Shown: positions 5,184 to 5,646 of the stretch, piece by piece
Position numbering within the stretch: position 1 is the stretch's first letter
How the letters are laid out: every line of letters begins with the position of its first letter
DNA from: Acidobacteriota bacterium
GTDB taxonomy: Bacteria > Acidobacteriota > Terriglobia > Terriglobales > Acidobacteriaceae
Assembly (NCBI GenBank): GCA_003224785.1
Contig: QHZV01000054.1
Location: 1 to 5,646 of the forward strand
DNA length: 5,646 nucleotides
Direction: 5' to 3'
Notes under the pieces: generated by a model
The model's input: the letters and a program-made list of their open reading frames with translations, nothing else
Told to the model about the DNA's origin: nothing
Database searches by the model: none
Made by a program: the position numbers and the translations under genes

Positions 5184-5646
5184 ATGGACTTCAAAACCGT
5201 CCTCAGCAGAATCGTTTATCGAATTGAACCGAAACCGGGCGGCGGTTTCATCGCGACCTGCAAAGATCCAAGCGCCCCGGCGATCGAACGCGCCACTCGC
5301 GAAGAGGTCCAGAAGAAGATCCAGGCAACCATCTCCGCCAGTCTGGGGACCCAATTCCCCGCTCTGAAATCAGCGTTGGCAACCAACGATTTAAAGCTGC
5401 ATTATCACGTGGAAGCCAAGCCTGGCGGCGGCTTCATCATTCACCACGGCGATGCGCAATCCGCCAGTTCTACTCACGAGCCGATTGAAGGATCTACCAG
5501 CGAGCACCTCGAAAATCTGATCGAATCGAAACTTCTATCAACTCTCATGGACCGGCTTCCACCTGAACTCCATCAGCAGATCACCGACAAACTCAATTCA
5601 GGAGGTCTCGACATCGAGGTCAACAGAAAAATCAGCGTGAGCACCA
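5184..5646 (+). CDS. Hypothetical protein with two tandem HicB-like units, 3' end outside window
   Basis: An open frame from the ATG at 5184 to the window end (154 complete codons, no stop). I do not recognise it as a named protein. It contains an internal duplication: YRIEPKPGGGFI at 12-23 and YHVEAKPGGGFI at 74-85, offset by 62 residues. Each copy is followed by a short strand and then a helix after a Thr/Ser cap (ATREEVQKKIQATI at 37-50; STSEHLENLIESKLL at 104-118). A strand ending in GGF(I/Y), a second strand, then T-x-E-E plus a helix is the pattern of the small HicB-like antitoxin domain, but the usual PDLPGC-type turn is degraded to KDPSAPAI, so this is a fold suggestion only. No signal peptide or membrane segment; Cys26 is the only cysteine seen. 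No HicA-like toxin is seen upstream. The ATG is supported by the TACAAT box just upstream, with no Shine-Dalgarno; codon use is like the neighbouring genes. Confidence 0.7.
   Translation, partial: MDFKTVLSRIVYRIEPKPGGGFIATCKDPSAPAIERATREEVQKKIQATISASLGTQFPALKSALATNDLKLHYHVEAKPGGGFIIHHGDAQSASSTHEPIEGSTSEHLENLIESKLLSTLMDRLPPELHQQITDKLNSGGLDIEVNRKISVST

Noticed and set aside
5184..5646. HicAB toxin-antitoxin locus
   Set aside because: No small HicA-like frame lies immediately upstream, and the HicB resemblance is weak and duplicated; the downstream side is not visible.

Overview
The window most resembles a chromosome segment from an acidobacterium (Acidobacteriota, Terriglobia-like). This is inferred from protein style, moderate GC, mostly weak Shine-Dalgarno signals and hairpin-rich intergenic gaps; no marker gene fixes the taxon. 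There is no mobile element, CRISPR array, tRNA or rRNA.

Layout from left to right. (1) At 1-562 on the minus strand lies a Rossmann-like/DUF2520 oxidoreductase-type gene, cut by the window edge and broken by an internal out-of-frame deletion near 365-380. (2) A 173-base gap with two GC-rich hairpins follows. (3) A minus-strand pair, probably an operon, runs from 2976 down to 736. A small CDGSH iron-sulfur protein comes first, and 30 bases later a Tat-exported FAD amine oxidoreductase resembling spermidine dehydrogenase. (4) A 158-base gap carries two adjacent hairpins. (5) A GT-B family 4 glycosyltransferase occupies 3135-4187 on the minus strand. (6) Divergent from it across 119 bases is a plus-strand PIG-L/LmbE zinc deacetylase (4307-5053). 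Its -10-like box sits so close to the ATG that the mRNA may be leaderless. (7) A strong hairpin lies downstream of the deacetylase. (8) A plus-strand gene begins at 5184 and runs off the end; it encodes two related units of about 62 residues with a HicB-like look.

How the genes may work together: the glycosyltransferase and PIG-L deacetylase are a plausible functional pair, transferring an N-acetylated sugar and de-N-acetylating it, for a surface glycan or small glycoconjugate. The CDGSH protein and the FAD enzyme are linked by tight co-direction, but a cytoplasmic CDGSH protein and a Tat-exported dehydrogenase would sit in different compartments. The most notable observations are the broken DUF2520 gene, the two plus-strand genes with TACAATC close to their ATGs and no Shine-Dalgarno, and the internally duplicated protein at the right edge. 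I found no clearly new multi-gene system.
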